NCBI GenBank assembly: GCA_945280365.1 | Contig: CALYQD010000001.1 | Coordinates: 186,001-250,000, forward strand | DNA: 64,000 nt | Reading direction: 5' to 3' | DNA from: an uncultured Apibacter sp. | GTDB taxonomy: Bacteria > Bacteroidota > Bacteroidia > Flavobacteriales > Weeksellaceae | In this document: positions 46,988 to 55,896 of the stretch, piece after piece | Numbering within the stretch: position 1 is the first letter of the stretch | Layout of the letters: the number at the start of each line of letters is the position of its first letter | Made by a program: the position numbers and the translations under genes | The notes under the pieces: model-generated | Database searches by the model: none | What the model was told of the DNA's origin: nothing | The model's input: the letters and a program-made list of their open reading frames with translations, nothing else

Positions 46988-47857
46988 TTATTTCATCATC
47001 CATTGTTTCGGTGTAATACCGTATTTCTTTTTAAAAGCTTCTATAAAATGACTAGGATTCTCGTATCCTAAATCATAAGCGATCTCTTGCACTTGTTTGA
47101 CTCTCAAATTTAATTTTTCTTTACCGATTTCAAGTTTTGTATCTAAGATGAAATGAGATATGGATTTTCCATATATTTTTTTAAATCCTTCTTTGATTTT
47201 GTATTCACTTAAATTTGAAATTTCCGATAATGTTCGTAAAGTAGGAGGAGATGCGATATTTTCCAACAAAATTTCTTTTATTTTATAAATCTCACGGATG
47301 AATTTTTCATCTTTTATTGATAAAATATGAGGAGAATCTGAGCTTTTTGAAGAAAAATAATAGAGTAAGAATTCATGCAACTTTAAAGTTAAATAATGAT
47401 TTTCTAAATCTTGATCTAAATTAAAATCCTCCAATTGAGATATAATAAGTTTTTCCTCTATACTTAAAGGCTTTTCATGGTACAATTTAGTATGTCCATC
47501 CTGATAAAATAACGAAAGTTTATTTTTATGTGTAGCAAATATTTCTTCTAGTTTCTGAATAGCAATTACAAAAATTATCAATTTTGATTTTTTTGATAGG
47601 CTGATATTAATAGGAATATCAATTTCAGGATGAAATAGAAGTAAAGAATTTCCCTCGTTTATTAATCTTAAAGATTCACTTTTAAAATGAAAAGTCGCTC
47701 TTCCTTTAGTGCAAAGATAAAATTGTACAAACCTTTTCCCAACAGGTTTAGAAATCGTATCGGTAAAGTTAGTATAATTATCGATCTGAGCCATATAAAT
47801 ATCAGATCCTATTTTATTTTCTCTTATTCTACTTTTAAAGGTATTTTTTAAATCCAT
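46988..47857 (-). CDS. AraC-family transcriptional regulator
   Basis: A 289-residue regulator. The N-terminal ~180 residues form a cupin-like or unknown sensing domain; the C-terminal two helix-turn-helix units (~195-289) contain LRTLSEISNLSEYKIKEGFK and YDLGYENPSHFIEAFKKKYG, ending ITPKQWMMK. It is transcribed divergently from hemA. A -7 box (47877-47884) lies 20 bp upstream of its ATG, and the 171-bp shared region could let it control hemAC. That link is inference. Confidence 0.9.
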   Translation of the reverse strand: MDLKNTFKSRIRENKIGSDIYMAQIDNYTNFTDTISKPVGKRFVQFYLCTKGRATFHFKSESLRLINEGNSLLLFHPEIDIPINISLSKKSKLIIFVIAIQKLEEIFATHKNKLSLFYQDGHTKLYHEKPLSIEEKLIISQLEDFNLDQDLENHYLTLKLHEFLLYYFSSKSSDSPHILSIKDEKFIREIYKIKEILLENIASPPTLRTLSEISNLSEYKIKEGFKKIYGKSISHFILDTKLEIGKEKLNLRVKQVQEIAYDLGYENPSHFIEAFKKKYGITPKQWMMK

Positions 47858-47876
47858 TAATAATTTCTTTATATAT

Positions 47877-47884
47877 CAAATTTA
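47877..47884 (-). promoter_or_regulatory. -7 promoter element for the AraC gene
   Basis: TAAATTTG on the minus strand, exact TAnnTTTG match, 20 bp before ATG 47857. Confidence 0.5.
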
Positions 47885-48006
47885 ATCTTCAAAATAATGA
47901 TATTTATCATATTAAAAAACTATTTAGACTATTTCTAAAATTGTAAAAATTAACTTTTACGGGTATTTTTTTATAAATATAGGTATTTTCTATATAGATG
48001 TACTCA

Positions 48007-48014
48007 TAAATTTG
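48007..48014 (+). promoter_or_regulatory. -7 promoter element for hemA
   Basis: TAAATTTG, exact TAnnTTTG match, 14 bp before ATG 48029, giving a very short leader. Confidence 0.5.
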
Positions 48015-48028
48015 CTGGAACAAAAAAC

Positions 48029-49282
48029 ATGAAAAAGTTTCAGCCTAAAAATATTGAAAAATTTTTTGCAATAAGTTTGAGCTATGAAAAGGCAGATATT
48101 AAAACTAGAGGAAGATATAGCTTTTTCCCTGAAATGGTAGAAGGATTTACTAAAACTATTAATGCCCTTTCAAATACTACTATTTTTGTGTTATCTACTT
48201 GTAACAGAACAGAAATATATACACAAACAGAATGCTTAGAAAAAGTGGTGGATGCATTTTGTAAACAGATAAACGTAGTTACAACCGAGTTTAAGAAATA
48301 TATAACCGTACATAAAGGAAAAAACGCAATCAATCATTTTTTAAGAGTTTCCTCTGGTTTAGAAAGTCAAATAATAGGTGATTTCGAAATTATATCGCAA
48401 ATAAAAACATGGTTTAAAAGATTTAAAAAATATAAAAGCACTAATGCTTTTCTAGAAAGATTAATTAATACCGGAATTCAAACCTCAAAAAAAATTAAAT
48501 ATACAACAACATTAAGCAATGGAGCAACATCCATGTCATATGCTGCGGTACATTATATTTTAAAAAATTTTACTCAACTTTCAGACAAAAAGATCACTAT
48601 AATAGGTACAGGAAAAATAGGAAAAAATACCTGTGAGAATCTAGTAAAACACGTAAATGACCCGGATATTACTTTACTTAATAGAACTATTTCAAAAGCA
48701 GAAGAAATAGCGTATACTTTTGATCTTAAAGTTGATAATTTTAATAATTTAACTAAACAAGTTAATAAGTCAGATATAGTAATTGTAACTACAGGAGCTT
48801 CAGAACCCATAATTACTGAAAAAAATTTGGATGTTAAAAGACCAATTACATTTATAGATTTATCCATACCATCCAATGTTTGTGTATCACTTAAAGAGCA
48901 CGATCAGGTGACACTTTTAAATATTGATGATTTATCCAAAATAGTAAACGAAACTTTTGAGAAGAGAAATAAAGAAATTCCGAAAGCAGAAAGTATAATT
49001 AACGAAATGATGCAAGAATTTATAATCTGGTCGGAAAATAGAAAATATGTCCCAATAATCCTTGCATTCAAATCAGATTTGGAGAGAATAAAAGACCATC
49101 AAATTAAAACATTAAAAAAAGATCAAGTAATAATATCTGAAGAACAAATAGAATTATCTGATCGTTTAGTGCAAAAAATCACAAACAAACTAGCTAATTA
49201 TCTTATTACTAATCCCGAAAAAGCAGATGACACCATAAGTTTATTTAAGGAGATGTTTCAACTGCAAGTATCTAAAATGTAA
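48029..49282 (+). CDS. hemA: Glutamyl-tRNA reductase
   Basis: Reduces glutamyl-tRNA(Glu) to glutamate-1-semialdehyde, the first committed step of C5 tetrapyrrole synthesis. The catalytic cysteine C58 is in VLSTCNRTEIY; GLESQIIGDFEIISQIK and the NADPH-binding IIGTGKIGKNTCENL (~191-205) follow; a dimerisation helix region ends the 417-residue protein. Operon with hemC, 9 bp downstream, under the -7 box at 48007. Confidence 0.95.
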   Translation: MKKFQPKNIEKFFAISLSYEKADIKTRGRYSFFPEMVEGFTKTINALSNTTIFVLSTCNRTEIYTQTECLEKVVDAFCKQINVVTTEFKKYITVHKGKNAINHFLRVSSGLESQIIGDFEIISQIKTWFKRFKKYKSTNAFLERLINTGIQTSKKIKYTTTLSNGATSMSYAAVHYILKNFTQLSDKKITIIGTGKIGKNTCENLVKHVNDPDITLLNRTISKAEEIAYTFDLKVDNFNNLTKQVNKSDIVIVTTGASEPIITEKNLDVKRPITFIDLSIPSNVCVSLKEHDQVTLLNIDDLSKIVNETFEKRNKEIPKAESIINEMMQEFIIWSENRKYVPIILAFKSDLERIKDHQIKTLKKDQVIISEEQIELSDRLVQKITNKLANYLITNPEKADDTISLFKEMFQLQVSKM

Positions 49283-49291
49283 AATATTTTT

Positions 49292-50209
49292 ATGAACCCT
49301 ATTCGTATTGGAACACGAAACAGCCCTTTAGCCATGTGGCAGGCAGTAGAAGTACAAAAAAAAATAAAAGATTTGGGCTTTAAAGCTGAAATTATTCCCA
49401 TTAACTCTCTTGGAGATAAAAATCTCACTCAACCTTTATATCAAATGGATATCATAGGAGTATTTACAAGAGATTTGGATGTTGCGCTTTTAAATAATCA
49501 AATTGATATTGCTGTACATAGCCTTAAGGATGTTCCAACTTTGTTACCGGAAGGCATACTTTTATCGGCAGTTTTAGAAAGAGATTATGAAGCAGATGTT
49601 TTAGTAAGAAATCCGAAGAAAAATCAAAAAGCTGGATCTTACACTAATTTATATTTAGGTACCGGAAGTTTGAGAAGAAGAGCTTTTTGGAAATCTAAAT
49701 ATCCTGAAGTTACCTTTGGTAATATAAGAGGAAATGTTCAAACACGCTTATCAAAATTGGATTCCGAAGGTTTTGATGGAACTATTTTCTCATTAGCCGG
49801 AATAAAAAGATTAGGATTACCTTTAGATTACGAAATGCTGGATTTTATTATACCAGCTCCTGCACAAGGCGTAGTAGGTATTACTTCTTTAGAAAAAAAC
49901 AAAGAATTAACAGAATTATTAAAAATGATCAATCATATCTATACTCAGATTTGTGTAAATATAGAAAGAGATTTTTTAAATATGATTGAAGGAGGATGTA
50001 CTGCACCTATAGGAGCTTTTGCTAAAATTAAAAATAATCTCGTACATTTTAAAGCGGGAATAGTATCTTTAGAAGGAACTAAAAAGGTTTTGCTGGAAGA
50101 ATCATTTCCTATTGTCGAATCTTCTACAAAAGGAAAAAAGCTCGCCTTGAAAGCAAAAAGATTAGGCGCAGAAGAAATAATAAGAGAAATAAAAGCCTAT
50201 AGGGAATAA
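49292..50209 (+). CDS. hemC: Porphobilinogen deaminase (hydroxymethylbilane synthase)
   Basis: Joins four porphobilinogens into hydroxymethylbilane. Signature pieces are RIGTRNSPLAMWQA at the start, AVHSLKDVPT with catalytic Asp, GTGSLRRRAF, and C236 in MIEGGCTAPIGA, which carries the dipyrromethane cofactor. 305 residues is normal. In many relatives hemD and hemE follow; here a bidirectional terminator and the convergent ribH gene follow instead, so those genes lie elsewhere. Confidence 0.95.
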   Translation: MNPIRIGTRNSPLAMWQAVEVQKKIKDLGFKAEIIPINSLGDKNLTQPLYQMDIIGVFTRDLDVALLNNQIDIAVHSLKDVPTLLPEGILLSAVLERDYEADVLVRNPKKNQKAGSYTNLYLGTGSLRRRAFWKSKYPEVTFGNIRGNVQTRLSKLDSEGFDGTIFSLAGIKRLGLPLDYEMLDFIIPAPAQGVVGITSLEKNKELTELLKMINHIYTQICVNIERDFLNMIEGGCTAPIGAFAKIKNNLVHFKAGIVSLEGTKKVLLEESFPIVESSTKGKKLALKAKRLGAEEIIREIKAYRE

Positions 50210-50236
50210 GAATAAGTTTTTTTACTTATTCTTATT
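50205..50236. terminator. Bidirectional terminator shared by hemC and ribH
   Basis: AATAAGAATAAGT (50205-50217) pairs with ACTTATTCTTATT (50224-50236). The hairpin overlaps the stop codons of both convergent genes (50207-50209 and 50222-50224), an unusually tight arrangement. Confidence 0.65.
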
Positions 50237-50704
50237 AAGTTCAGCCATTCTCACCGCCACAACTCCGGCCTCAACGCCTTTATTTCCTAATTTTCCTCCA
50301 CTACGGTCTAAAGATTGTTGTACATGGTCGTCCGTAAGAACACAAAATACCACCGGAGTATCCATATGAGTGTTTAAATAAGTAACTCCATCAGTAACCG
50401 TTTTGCAAACATAGTCAAAGTGAGCCGTTTCGCCTCTAATAACACATCCTATAATTATTATAGCATCATAGATCTCCTTTTTACAAAGTTGTGTTGCTGC
50501 ATATACTAATTCCACAGAACCGGGAACAAATACTGAATCTATTTGAGATTCTTTTGCTCCTAAATCCAGTAAAGTATCAATAGCGCCTTGGTGTAAATTA
50601 TAAGTAACTTCAGAATTCCATTCTGAAATAACAATACCGAAACGATAGGCTTCGGCATTGGGTAAATTTTCCTTATTGTAGATAGATAAGTTTGTTGTTG
50701 CCAT
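50222..50704 (-). CDS. ribH: 6,7-dimethyl-8-ribityllumazine synthase
   Basis: Penultimate step of riboflavin synthesis; assembles into icosahedral or decameric shells. 160 residues. ISEWNSEVT (Trp substrate site), VPGSVELVYAATQL, IIGCVIRGETAHFDYVCKTV with catalytic H95, and VVFCVLTDDHVQQSLDRSGG are all present. Its start codon touches the stop of the TPR-protein gene upstream, so they are co-transcribed. Confidence 0.95.
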   Translation of the reverse strand: MATTNLSIYNKENLPNAEAYRFGIVISEWNSEVTYNLHQGAIDTLLDLGAKESQIDSVFVPGSVELVYAATQLCKKEIYDAIIIIGCVIRGETAHFDYVCKTVTDGVTYLNTHMDTPVVFCVLTDDHVQQSLDRSGGKLGNKGVEAGVVAVRMAELNKNK

Positions 50705-51411
50705 TATTGTTTTCCTGTTGCGTATGTAAGTCTTTCAATATATGCATCTACTTCTCCGGAAGTATCGATATCAGGATATTTATCTTTAATATTTTTGAAA
50801 AACTCTAAGGCTTTTTCATTCTGATTTAAAGACATAGCTAATATACCGGCTTTTTTATTAAATTGATAAGCGGTAGCAGCGGTGGAACTTTCATTAGCAG
50901 CCTTAGTCATAAAATTTAATGCTTCATCTGTGTTATTTAGCTCTACATAAGTGTCTGCGATTGCTCCGTATTTTACAGCTTTTAAATCTTTGTCTGAAGT
51001 ATCGAATTTATTAAAATGTTCCAGTGCATTTTGATAATTTCCTTTTTTATATTCAGCAATTCCTGCATATAAATGAGCAAATTTTCCCGTTTTAGTAGAA
51101 CCGTATTCTTCAGCGATATCTATAAATCCTGAAATACCGCTTGATTTTCCTCCTAATGCTTGATCTGTCTTTCCTTCATTATATAAATTTTCAGCATCAA
51201 CCATAAGATTAGAAGCTTCAATATTTTTTGGAGTTATAACATAATTATCATAAATTACATAGCCTAAAACAGCGATAATTACTATTCCAAAAAAGATACC
51301 AATAGGTTTGGCATACTTTTGTAAAAATTTCTCTCCATCAATGGCGGAAGTATTTAAAGAATCTAAAATTTCTTTAGTTGCGTAATTGTGCTTTCCTGTA
51401 TGTTTTGACAT
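50704..51411 (-). CDS. Membrane-anchored TPR protein, YfgM-like
   Basis: A 235-residue protein with a cytosolic N-terminus, one transmembrane helix (~35-52; IGIFFGIVIIAVLGYVIY) and a periplasmic tetratricopeptide domain (~70-230) with repeats such as GKFAHLYAGIAEYKKGNYQN and AATAYQFNKKAGILAMSLNQ. This is the layout of YfgM-type ancillary proteins of the secretion translocon; the Bacteroidota version is not characterised. It meets ribH at one base (stop/start). Confidence 0.8.
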   Translation of the reverse strand: MSKHTGKHNYATKEILDSLNTSAIDGEKFLQKYAKPIGIFFGIVIIAVLGYVIYDNYVITPKNIEASNLMVDAENLYNEGKTDQALGGKSSGISGFIDIAEEYGSTKTGKFAHLYAGIAEYKKGNYQNALEHFNKFDTSDKDLKAVKYGAIADTYVELNNTDEALNFMTKAANESSTAATAYQFNKKAGILAMSLNQNEKALEFFKNIKDKYPDIDTSGEVDAYIERLTYATGKQ

Positions 51412-51449
51412 GAGCCGTAATGTGTTTTTTAGTGCGCTAAAATAGGCAA

Positions 51450-52112
51450 TTATAAATTGAAATGCAAATTTTTAATTTCCCTACACTCTAAGAAGGTTTT
51501 GAATTTTTCACGAGATATTTCTTCTGCGCCTAGTTGTTCTAGATAAGAAGAATGAATTTGACAATCAATCAGTTTGTACTGATGGGAATGTTTTTGTACG
51601 AAATAGGTAAAACCACATTTAGAAGAATTACTTACTTTTGAAAACATACTTTCGCCGCAGAAAACTATATGTAAATCGATCCCATAAAATCCTCCTACCA
51701 AATCATTGTTTTTCCAAACCTCAACGCTTTTTGCTAATCCCAATTCATGTAAAGTACAATAAGCATTAAACATCTCATCGGTTATCCATGTTCCTCTTTG
51801 TCCGGGTCTTTTAATAGAGGCACATTGAAAAATTACTTCAGAAAAGCATTGATTTTCCGTAAAATGAAAATATTCCTGATTTAAAATTTTCTGTGTTGAT
51901 TTAGAAATCTTTAATTTATTCGGATAGAGTACAAACCTAGGATTCGGAGACCACCATTGTATGATTTCATTGGGATTATACCAAGGAAAAATACCGGATT
52001 TATAAGCCAGAAGCAACCGTTCAGGAGAAAGGTCTCCACCGATAGCAAGAAGACCACTTTCATCAGCTTTATGAATATCCGGGAATTCTAATTTTTTTGT
52101 TAACCAAATCAT
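51450..52112 (-). CDS. aat: Leucyl/phenylalanyl-tRNA--protein transferase
   Basis: Adds Leu or Phe from aminoacyl-tRNA to N-terminal Arg/Lys of proteins, marking them for ClpAP (N-degron). 220 residues with the family pattern: FPDIHKADESGLLAIGGDLS at the start, IFPWYNPNEIIQWWSPNPRF, GQRGTWITDEMFNAY, FYGIDLHIVFCGESMFSKVS and IDCQIHSSYLEQLGAEEISR. First gene of a probable aat-TPR-ribH group (38-bp gap). Confidence 0.94.
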   Translation of the reverse strand: MIWLTKKLEFPDIHKADESGLLAIGGDLSPERLLLAYKSGIFPWYNPNEIIQWWSPNPRFVLYPNKLKISKSTQKILNQEYFHFTENQCFSEVIFQCASIKRPGQRGTWITDEMFNAYCTLHELGLAKSVEVWKNNDLVGGFYGIDLHIVFCGESMFSKVSNSSKCGFTYFVQKHSHQYKLIDCQIHSSYLEQLGAEEISREKFKTFLECREIKNLHFNL

Positions 52113-52180
52113 ATTATTAAAAAAGAATTTAATTAAAGGGAATAATATTACAAATTAGCAACTTTAAATTTTGAAGTTAT

Positions 52181-52943
52181 TCAAGTTCTATCTTTAAGCA
52201 TCTTTTTTATATGCTCCACTTCAGCTTCTAAATCATTAACCTTATCATATATTATAGCAGGATCGGGTAATATAAAAAAAGATACATTTTAACATTTCAA
52301 ATTTCAATAATCTCTTGGGGGGCTATGTTTAAATTAGGATATTCACGTTGATTATCGCTTTTTAAAAGTAGATTATTATACTTCTTTATTCTATTGATAA
52401 CTCTTTTTACTACTCCCATCATTGGTAATTATTATATATACTTTATTATCTTTTACATCTCTTTCCCAGTTTCCTAGCCATTCACCAACTACATACGAAC
52501 CACTTTGTAGTGTAGGATACATAGAATGACCATCAAACTGAAATATGCGAAAAATTATGTAGATTAGGCAAATGAAAACTAGGTAATTCGCTGATAAAAA
52601 CAGGATCATTACAAGATAAAAGATATACTGTTGCAGCTTTGGTTGGCACTAATACTATGTTGTCATTTTGCAAACTATCTACTGTTACTATTTTAGGTAA
52701 ATGCTCTGATATGGCAAATTTCTTTATGTCCTTTAAAGGATTATCTTCTACTCCGTCAATTAACCAAGAATAAGAAATATTAAATTCACGTATAATATTT
52801 GATATAGTATCTATTGATGGAAATATTTTACCACTCTCCATTTGAGACAAAGGGGACTGTTTAATTCCAATTTTATTGGCAAAATCAATCTGACCAAGCC
52901 CTATACTCAATTTCAACTCTTTTATTATCAATCCTATAGACAT
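52181..52943 (-). pseudogene. Phage-type S24 repressor broken by frameshifts
   Basis: The first 130 codons are intact: an XRE helix-turn-helix (LGQIDFANKIGIKQSPLSQM) and linker. The reading then shifts near 52560 into FQFDGHSMYPTLQSGSYVVG, the catalytic serine region of S24/LexA-like peptidases, shifts again near 52410 into VVKRVINRIKKYNNLLLKSD and NIAPQEIIEI, and a last change near 52280 gives DLEAEVEHIKKMLKDRT to the stop at 52181-52183. It is a prophage-type CI/LexA repressor that can no longer be made whole. Confidence 0.85.
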
Positions 52944-53066
52944 GTATTATTAAATAATTTTAATAATTTAATATAGAACAATATTAAATATAAGTATATT
53001 TTTATTGTGTTACATATACAAAAGTAATGTAATTATTAAATAACAAGAATATTAAATGATATTAAT

Positions 53067-53263
53067 ATGAAAACAAAACAGAAAAAGAAACCCAAATATT
53101 TAGGAGTAATGTATCTCAAGCAATCCTCTGATTATATAAACAACAAAGATGATTTTTTAGTTATGACAATCGCATAACTTTTGGAGGAAACTATTATGAA
53201 ATGAAAGCAATTATTGATTGTTACAAATTAGTTTCAAAAGATCAGAATAGAAGCACTTTTTAA
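53067..53263 (+). pseudogene. Small phage-like gene with a one-base frameshift
   Basis: ATG 53067 opens MKTKQKKKPKYLGVMYLKQS and continues to a run of six T (53153-53158). In the present frame it stops at 53175, but adding one T gives a continuous protein ending FGGNYYEMKAIIDCYKLVSK and DQNRSTF at 53263, about 66 residues. It is divergent from the broken repressor, the normal place for early phage genes. Function unknown. Confidence 0.55.
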
Positions 53264-53346
53264 TAAATAATACTTTATACAATATAATATTTAACCAACC
53301 GGGTGAATTTTCTCTACATACTGACACTTTAGAAAGCAGGTAAAAG

Positions 53347-54036
53347 ATGTACCGCTCATTTATTAATAGATATTGGCAATATATAGTAGAAAATAATACT
53401 AACGAGGTGTTAAGTTATGAACAATTAGAATCCTTTTACCCTGATTTTAATGCCGGGTTTAAATACGTAGAAAAGCAAAGAGGTTGTGAGTATGTTGTAA
53501 GGAAATTAGAACCTAAAAAACTGCAATTTAAAGGTACGTTACTATTTTCTAACATTACCTCCCCCACATTAGATGAAATATCTAGGGTGTAAAAAATAGT
53601 TATAACTGAGATAGATAAACTGAATTCAAGATTTAAGTGTGATATAAGGGATATATCTCTGATTAAAATCCAAGGAGTAAACGGGCAATCTTGGTTTATT
53701 GCTTAAGGAAATGAAGCTAGTTGTTACTGTGAAATAGTAGATGCTGATAATGATGGATGGATATATTATTCTACCGTATCGGTAGGAAATATGAATATGA
53801 ATTTAGGTGAATCTGTCAAATTTTTCAATCCATTCACCAAATACGAAATATTAAACAATGAATGCCCTACATCAGCGACTGAAAGATTTAACAACAACAA
53901 TTTTCAAGGATATCCAAAATCGTTGAATGGAAAATCTTTTAAATATTTAATTTATGGAGAGTTATTAAAAAAAGAAAATAGAAATTGTATATGCGCTGTA
54001 AGAAGTGGAGAGACTCTTGTAGCAGAAAAATACTGA
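53347..54036 (+). pseudogene. 229-codon ORF with two in-frame TAA codons
   Basis: One reading frame stays protein-like for 229 codons but is cut by TAA at 53590-53592 and 53704-53706. Pieces: YRSFINRYWQYIVENNTNEV, IVITEIDKLNSRFKCDIRDI, NEASCYCEIVDADNDGWIYY and SVKFFNPFTKYEILNNECPT. Both stops could be CAA (Gln) changed by a single C-to-T. I do not recognise the family; position next to the dead repressor suggests a phage gene. Confidence 0.6.
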
Positions 54037-54153
54037 AATAAATGGTAATCTTAAATTTCTTTTAAGATAAAGTAAAAAATATGAATTAAAAAAATGAATA
54101 TATCGTAAAAATATCATGGAAGGATAATTTAATCCTTTTTTAAATTAGATATA

Positions 54154-54190
54154 TAGTAAGCCTCATTTTTTTTGAGGCTTACTGTAGTTT
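54154..54190 (+). terminator. Hairpin terminator after the prophage remnant
   Basis: AGTAAGCCTCA (54155-54165) pairs with TGAGGCTTACT (54173-54183) around a 7-T loop, followed by a short T run. It would end plus-strand transcription leaving the remnant. Confidence 0.65.
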
Positions 54191-54334
54191 TTAACGTATG
54201 GATGGATGAAATTTTATCCAAAAATTATAATTTTAAATGTAAACTAAAATTCCAAATGTTAAATTAGTACTTTTGTTTGAAATTTTAGTTTACTATTCTG
54301 ATTAGGTGCTTAAATGCTCCTTTTAATACTACTT

Positions 54335-54721
54335 TTAAAAAGGTAAATCGTCATCCTCTTCTTCTTGCATAATAGGGTTTGAAGGTGCAGAAGATACATG
54401 AGCGGATGGCTGAGCCATAGGATTTTCTTGTCCCATACCGGATACAGGCATTAGTTTTTCAATTCTCCATCCTGTAATACTGTTAAAATATTTAGTTTCA
54501 CCTTGTGGGTTAACCCATTCACGCCCTCTTATATTAATAGATACTCTTACATCATCGCCTACATTAAAAGAATTAATAATATCTACTCGATCACCCAAAA
54601 GTTCAATTAGTATATGTTGAGGGTATTGTTCTTCAGTAGTTACCACCACTTCCCTTTTTCTAAATCCACTATCAAATGTCTGAATATCTGATATTAATTT
54701 TATTCTTCCTGCTATTTCCAT
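54335..54721 (-). CDS. DUF3127 protein (OB-fold-like)
   Basis: A small cytosolic protein of about 128 residues from the ATG at 54721. MEIAGRIKLISDIQTFDSGF and KREVVVTTEEQYPQHILIEL match the DUF3127 family, a single-stranded-DNA-binding-protein-like fold restricted largely to Bacteroidota. The tail is acidic (EEEDDDLPF), very like the SSB C-terminal tip that recruits partner proteins. A longer frame starts 60 bp upstream, but a -7 box at 54746-54753 favours the shorter start. Function unproven. Confidence 0.88.
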   Translation of the reverse strand: MEIAGRIKLISDIQTFDSGFRKREVVVTTEEQYPQHILIELLGDRVDIINSFNVGDDVRVSINIRGREWVNPQGETKYFNSITGWRIEKLMPVSGMGQENPMAQPSAHVSSAPSNPIMQEEEDDDLPF

Positions 54722-54745
54722 AACTTCTGTTTTTTGTTTAAAATA

Positions 54746-54753
54746 CAAAAATA
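54746..54753 (-). promoter_or_regulatory. -7 promoter element for the DUF3127 gene
   Basis: TATTTTTG on the minus strand, exact TAnnTTTG match, 24 bp before ATG 54721. It lies inside the longer alternative reading frame and argues against it. Confidence 0.45.
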
Positions 54754-54795
54754 AAAAATTATTTTCAGCGAAAAAAGACATTACAGAGTTTTGAT

Positions 54796-54826
54796 AAAAG
54801 AAAGGGTCTCACTAAAGAGACCCTTG
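54796..54826 (-). terminator. Terminator of the OmpA lipoprotein gene
   Basis: AAGGGTCTC (54802-54810) pairs with GAGACCCTT (54817-54825), with a T-rich run on the minus strand after it; 28 bp past the stop. Confidence 0.75.
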
Positions 54827-54852
54827 TATATATGATATAAAAAAGATATTTT

Positions 54853-55689
54853 TTATTTTATCTTTTGATCCATTAATTGCATAAATTGATCTAATTTCGG
54901 AAGAATTACAATTTCAGTTCTTCTATTAACAGCTTTATTTTCAGGGTTTGTATTAGGAACTTTTGGTTGATATTCTCCATGGCCTCCGGCAAGTAACCTT
55001 GCAGGATCAACACCGAATTTAGATTGTAAAAGCTTAACCACTGAAGTTGCTCTCATAGCGCTTAAATCCCAATTATCTCTTATGCAGCCAGCAGTTGAGC
55101 TTCTGAATTGGTCATTGTCAGTATATCCTTGAACTTGTACATCATAATCCTTATAGTCATTAATGATTTTAGCTACTTTTTCTAATACGTTTTCTGCCGT
55201 AGGAAGTACATCATAGCTTCCGGATTTATATAACATTTTGTCAGATAAGGAGATGAATACAACGCCTTTTTGTACCTGAACATCTACATCACTATCGTTT
55301 AAGTTATCTAAAGATCGTTTTAGTTTATTAGATAAGGCAAGATTTAAAGAATCATTTTTTGCACGTGCTTCTGTCAAACGTTTAATGTATGCGTTAGATG
55401 CATTAATTTGTCCGATAAGCTTATCAATATTATCAGTTCCAGCTTTACCTGTAGCCATACAATCAGCTAAATTTTGCTGTAATACATCGTTTTGTTTTCT
55501 TATCAAATTCATTTGCTCTTCCAAAGAGTTATTTCTCTCTTTTAATGAAGTAATTGTACGATCTTTATCAACGTTTCTTTCTAAACAAGATTCATAATTA
55601 GCTTTTGCCTGTTCAAATTCTTTTCTACTTACACATGACATTGCTAAAAAGCCGATAGAAGATAGCAATGCTAATTTAATAATTTTCAT
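54853..55689 (-). CDS. OmpA-family lipoprotein
   Basis: A 278-residue outer-membrane lipoprotein. Signal peptide with lipobox AMSC (C19), then a coiled-coil region (~25-120; EQMNLIRKQNDVLQQNLADC), then an OmpA C-terminal peptidoglycan-binding domain (~140-270) with VQGYTDNDQF, DNWDLSAMRATSVVKLL and NRRTEIVILP. It tethers the outer membrane to the cell wall. Promoter at 55732-55739 and own terminator, so monocistronic. Confidence 0.92.
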   Translation of the reverse strand: MKIIKLALLSSIGFLAMSCVSRKEFEQAKANYESCLERNVDKDRTITSLKERNNSLEEQMNLIRKQNDVLQQNLADCMATGKAGTDNIDKLIGQINASNAYIKRLTEARAKNDSLNLALSNKLKRSLDNLNDSDVDVQVQKGVVFISLSDKMLYKSGSYDVLPTAENVLEKVAKIINDYKDYDVQVQGYTDNDQFRSSTAGCIRDNWDLSAMRATSVVKLLQSKFGVDPARLLAGGHGEYQPKVPNTNPENKAVNRRTEIVILPKLDQFMQLMDQKIK

Positions 55690-55731
55690 ATTCTCTTTAT
55701 ATTTATATATATTTTAGTTAAAATAATTAAT

Positions 55732-55739
55732 CAAAAGTA
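55732..55739 (-). promoter_or_regulatory. -7 promoter element for the OmpA lipoprotein gene
   Basis: TACTTTTG on the minus strand, exact TAnnTTTG match, 42 bp upstream of ATG 55689. Confidence 0.45.
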
Positions 55740-55865
55740 AGCTATTTAAAGCTTCTCTGACAAATTATAACTGTAAAAATAATAAATTAAATTTAAAAAT
55801 GGTATAAATATCAGTATAAATATTATTAGCTGTTACAGATTCGAGAGTTACTTAGTAAAAAGTTG

Positions 55866-55873
55866 TACTTTTG
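55866..55873 (+). promoter_or_regulatory. -7 promoter element for the hydrolase gene
   Basis: TACTTTTG, exact TAnnTTTG match, 23 bp before ATG 55897. Confidence 0.5.
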
Positions 55874-55896
55874 TATTATTAATTACTTATAACAGT

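Noticed and set aside
52113..54190. Active prophage or defence island
   Set aside because: All readable genes are broken and no structural, integrase or nuclease gene is present.
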